Shown in pieces: positions 61,013-64,000 of a stretch of DNA of 64,000 nt. A program made the translations under genes and the position numbers. The stretch is from Pohlia nutans (taxonomy: Eukaryota > Streptophyta > Bryopsida > Bryales > Mniaceae), in the NCBI GenBank assembly GCA_022496805.1, contig CM040093.1, positions 3,474,501-3,538,500 of the forward strand. Direction: 5' to 3'. The notes under the pieces were generated by a model, which did no database searches, was not told where the DNA came from, and was given only the letters and a program-made list of their open reading frames with translations. Numbering within the stretch: the first letter of the stretch is position 1; each line of letters begins with the position of its first letter.

Positions 61013-62469
61013 TTACAATGAACTACTACTGCTTGGCTTGGTTTTCACTTGAGTGAAAGCGATGCGGGAAATGTCCACCAAAGACTTGAAGCTGTAAGGC
61101 TCATGCATGGCAATCTCGGATAACACCTTTCGGTTCAGGCCAATATTCTCCTTGGAAAGCCCGTTCATGAACTCGCCGTAGTTCACCTGCACAAAGTGAC
61201 GCCATTCAGTGAAGGACCAAGGATTCATGGTTTTAAAATGACAAATTCAACTAATCATATTGTGAAAAGTATAACTCAGATGGGACCAAATCTTATATCA
61301 TCAGAATCAGTGAAGAATACTATATATGTTAGTCAAATAAATAAATAAATAAAAATAAAACAAAAGAAAGTCCACATAAGACCAACTCAAAACTACTAAA
61401 AAAAAATTATGGGCTTCTTGGTCCTCGAGGGATAGGAAACACAGAACTAACTGCAACATCCTAAAATTCTGCATGCATTGATTTTAAGAATGTACACCAC
61501 CTCAACATAAGAAATCGGGTCACTTACCAATAAAACATTGAACTGTTACAACTTTTGCATACAATATCTGAATAACGCATTTGCATTGTTTGGTGAATTG
61601 GAATCCTTTGATATACGGAAGAAGAATATATATAAATTTGACCATTCTAATAAGAGTCTGCACCAGTTTTAGGGTGTCTACCAATTGAACTCTTATAACT
61701 TCTGCATAAAATATCCAATTACCGCATTCATTGGTGCATCGGAATCCTTTTTGATTTTCTAACAAGGATGTTAGACAAAACATTCTACAAGGATGTTTCT
61801 AACAAAACATTCTAATAATATTAATAATAATTATGCTCAGCTCTAAGCCGTGTGGATACATCAAACCTCGCATTTCTGGTACCGAAGCGATATTCAAACC
61901 CTAATTCTGAGTTGCACAATGGATCCAGTCGAGAGAGAAGTGCCAAGAACTAGAACAATTATTTCCAGACAGAGGGAGTAAATTCTTTGGTGCATTGGAA
62001 TCCTCTTTGATTTTCTAACAAGGATGTTAAAGAATTTAAACATTCTAACAACTATGCTCAGCACTTAAAGTTTTGCTTATATCCGAACAAATCTCGCATT
62101 TCAAGTATCGGTTCTCACTGAAGTGATAATGGAACCCTAATTCTGAGATGCACAAAGGATTCAAGAGAGAGAGAAAAAAAAAAAGCGACAACCACACCAG
62201 TCCTGAATGCAAGAACAAGGAACACTGACAAGAAAAGAAGAAAAAAAAAAACACAGAAGAAAAGAGCTGGCTCTCATTCTTACCCCGTGCTGACGAGTGC
62301 CGGCATTGATGCGCTGGATCCACAAGCCACGCATGTCGCGCTTCTTGGTGCGGCGGTCCCTGTACGCATACTGCAACGCCTTCTCCACGCGCTCCCTCGC
62401 GGCGCGGATGCAGTTCTTGCTGCGCCCTCGAAAGCCCTTGGCCAACTGCAAAATCTTCTGATTGTTCAT
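61013..62469 (-). CDS. Ribosomal protein bL20, nuclear-encoded, probably mitochondrial
   Basis: Two exons, 62469-62284 and 61186-61013, phase 0, give 119 residues, close to plant mitochondrial bL20. The protein binds 23S-type rRNA early in large-subunit assembly. The conserved basic N-terminal helix region is clear: [20 protein letters not shown], then [20 protein letters not shown] and [12 protein letters not shown]; exon 2 starts [20 protein letters not shown] and continues to [14 protein letters not shown]. Plastid L20 is usually plastid-encoded, so a nuclear copy without a long transit peptide points to mitochondria; the basic start may act as the import signal. The 1097-bp intron contains a MITE and a tandem duplication. 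Telo-boxes and site II motifs lie upstream. Confidence 0.93.
61207..61434 (-). mobile_element. TTAA MITE family B, copy 7 (bL20 intron)
   Basis: Inverted copy from GAAGGACCAAGGATTCATGG to GGGCTTCTTGGTCCTCGAGG. The family B interior is intact (GATGGGACCAAATCTTATAT) and the outer TTAA is lost on both sides. It starts only about 20 bp from the splice acceptor side of exon 2. Confidence 0.82.
61730..62175. repeat. Tandem duplication in bL20 intron
   Basis: Two copies with a period of about 240-255 bp. Shared blocks are TTGATTTTCTAACAAGGATG, TATGCTCAGC, CTCGCATTTC and AACCCTAATTCTGAG. Shorter relatives of GGAATCCTTT units occur from 60950 on. Confidence 0.75.
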
Positions 62470-62523
62470 CTTTCTCTGTTTTTTACAAAGCTCCCGTGGC
62501 TGCCAAATCCCTCATGGACGCAT

Positions 62524-62532
62524 AAACCCTAA
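62524..62532 (-). promoter_or_regulatory. Telo-box upstream of bL20
   Basis: AAACCCTAA, 55 bp before the start codon; a second at 62635-62644 (AAACCCTAAA). This is a standard element of plant ribosomal protein promoters. Confidence 0.65.
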
Positions 62533-62596
62533 TTCGTTTGGAGCCAGAGCGACCATCACCACTTCGACACTGGTAGCGACACGGACGACACACAAA

Positions 62597-62728
62597 TCCC
62601 GAAATCCCGAAAACCCGAAAAACCCGAAAAACCTAAACCCTAAAACCCCAGTTTCTTTAACCCCAGTTGCTTTAACCCCAGTTACTTTAACCCCAGTTGC
62701 TTTAACCCCAGTTGCTTTAACCCCAGTT
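62597..62728. repeat. Two adjacent short tandem repeats in the bL20 promoter
   Basis: First, degenerate 8-10 bp units of AAACCCGAAA type at about 62597-62640, merging into the telo-box. Then 5.7 copies of the 15-mer AACCCCAGTTGCTTT at 62644-62728 (variants TTTC, TTAC at two positions). A chance open frame runs through the array (LTPVALTPV repeats) and is not a gene. Confidence 0.92.
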
Positions 62729-62766
62729 AAAGTAATTGCTAGTTGCTTTGGAACTCTTTAGATTGG

Positions 62767-62783
62767 GGCCCATTGTTGGCCCA
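62767..62783 (-). promoter_or_regulatory. Paired site II elements
   Basis: GGCCCA at 62767-62772 and 62778-62783 (TGGGCC on the gene strand), about 300 bp upstream of bL20. TCP-type site II elements together with telo-boxes are typical of plant genes for organelle ribosomes and respiration. Confidence 0.6.
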
Positions 62784-63486
62784 ACCCAACCCAAAGGTTT
62801 CAAATTTTAACTAATAAGATTGCTCAAAACTTAGTAAATCGGATCTAAGGTTTGGCTTAAATTTCTCCTCATTCTAAATTGAAGTATAGGTGTTAAGAAT
62901 ATAAATGGTGTCAAAAATTTGGATTAACTCAACGGATTCAAGTCAGTTATTTTCACCTAAATCTTAAAACTTGGGCCCAAATGCATCAACCGGGACCTCA
63001 ATCAAGTCCAAGAGCTTTATATTTGAAGGCTCACTTAACCAACACAAGTAGTTGTGAATTTGGGCCTTCAATTGGATTTAAGGACTTTACAATTATAGGT
63101 CTAAATGTCAACTTGGTTGCGAAATAAAGGCCCATTTGTTATATTTCTAAGTCAATCGTAAAATGAATATGGCTAAATCAACTACATCGTAAATATTCAA
63201 AATTCTGATCAAATGTAACCAGAGCAATCTTTTTAAATCATATATGTGATGTCATGTTTAAAAGCTCTTCAAAACGCGCTGTTGGTGATATAAAATACTC
63301 CTCATTTCAAAAAAAAAGACAAGTACACATGTCCCCCTTGAAATCCACTACCTCGATGGTGAAAGAATTGAGGGAATGGCATGAGATCAACTCCGGGGTG
63401 AACCCAATATTTTGACATTATGTCATATGAGTGCACAAAATGGATATTAATTAGAACATCAATGTACAAAGTATACATACATTAGA
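62784..63486. other. Intergenic, no gene seen
   Basis: AT-rich, with a few further GGGCC words (62972-62980, 63062-63068). No exon recognised. Confidence 0.4.
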
Positions 63487-64000
63487 CTCTAACTGCCTAA
63501 GCCCTCATTTTATGCCTAATGAACATAATTGAATTTTGTTTTCTCATTCGTCATGCATTTTTTGCAAGTAAAAAAAAACTACAAAATTCTATGTGAAGTT
63601 AGCTTCATGTATGTGTGAACCAATTAGAAAGGGGATGATTTGTAAAGCAATTATGCCTCATTTCATGCCAAAGTGATTCACCAAAAATTTCGAAGATCTT
63701 AGTTCAAAACGAATCAAAAGTGCTCCTGAAATAATCAACTCGTAGAATTAAGCAACCAAAAAAATCTCTCAAAATCACTGCACTTAAAGTATTACATTTC
63801 AACCCATCACAAAAAAATTCATCCACCATTGTCAATATCTTTATCTATTTTTTAAAATTGTAAGACGTATGTATATTTCTAATTTACACTTTCAAAAAAT
63901 TGTATACATAGGTACATAGGTATTTTGAAGGGAGTCATGAACGCACATGATGTGGAACACACACACACTAGGTTCCCCCCACCAGGGGAACATGTGACAA
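63487..64000 (+). mobile_element. TTAA element family G, copy 2 (partial)
   Basis: From TAACTGCCTAAGCCC it follows 45536-46111 in order (TTCATGTATGTGTGA, AATTATGCCTCATTT, ACATTTCAACCCATCACA, CATTGTCAATATCTT) to about 63850, then diverges. The left TTAA is mutated. The right terminus is not found inside the window. Confidence 0.78.

Noticed and set aside
62625..62728. Possible interstitial telomere because of CCCTAAA-like words
   Set aside because: Only one or two true AAACCCTAA units. The array unit is AACCCCAGTTGCTTT, not the plant telomere heptamer, and the position fits promoter telo-boxes.
62462..62761. Open frame with repeated LTPVALTPV peptide
   Set aside because: Produced by translation of the 15-bp promoter tandem repeat. 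It lies in the bL20 promoter on the opposite strand, with no coding support.

Overview
The window is nuclear DNA from a land plant. It has spliced genes with GT/AG introns, GC-rich exons in AT-rich surroundings, nuclear genes for plastid and mitochondrial proteins, and dense small DNA transposons. I suspect a seedless lineage (bryophyte, lycophyte or fern). The main hint is a gene with a Dpy-30 motif of the kind found in flagellar proteins, which would fit swimming sperm. The species cannot be named from the sequence alone.

Six spliced genes could be reconstructed exon by exon with consistent reading phase, and a seventh is an intact two-exon receptor kinase. (1) 2197-5208, minus: a divergent phosphorylating glyceraldehyde-3-phosphate dehydrogenase, 4 exons. 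(2) 17320-18917, minus: plastid division factor MinE, 2 exons. (3) 30491-35531, plus: bacterial-type organellar aspartyl-tRNA synthetase, 15 exons. (4) 41178-43534, minus: L-type lectin receptor kinase, 2 exons. (5) 51628-53479, minus: CURT1 thylakoid-curvature protein, 3 exons. (6) 55975-60133, plus: a proline-rich Dpy-30-motif protein, 5 exons. (7) 61013-62469, minus: ribosomal protein bL20, probably mitochondrial, 2 exons. A possible last exon of another gene lies at 1-183, and a decayed or unresolved gene lies at about 14930-16190. Four of the seven main genes (MinE, AspRS, CURT1, bL20) serve organelles. Telo-box motifs (AAACCCTAA) sit just upstream of MinE, AspRS and bL20, and bL20 also has site II elements, a pairing typical of plant nuclear genes for organelle translation.

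The space between genes, and most long introns, is filled with short transposons. The dominant group has ends of the form TTAA-CCC(C/T)(T/C)TAAA...TTT(A/G)GGG-TTAA. It comprises several families that share no internal sequence, often placed end to end with a shared TTAA. One copy is flanked by a direct TTAG repeat, which argues for a 4-bp target-site duplication. This is the target-site pattern of the piggyBac superfamily, unusual for land plants, and is the best candidate here for an undescribed system. Other elements include CACTA-type ends (one with a clear TAT duplication), TA-flanked MITEs, SINE-like copies with a 15-bp duplication, and three large inverted-repeat structures: 27950-29234, 36008-38415 (containing a U2 snRNA-like fragment) and a near-perfect 420-bp hairpin at 53712-54131 upstream of CURT1.

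Tandem duplication is the other theme. It affects the GAPDH promoter (an array carrying three G-boxes), GAPDH intron 1, the AspRS upstream region, both CURT1 introns, and the bL20 intron and promoter. No rRNA, functional tRNA or CRISPR was seen.
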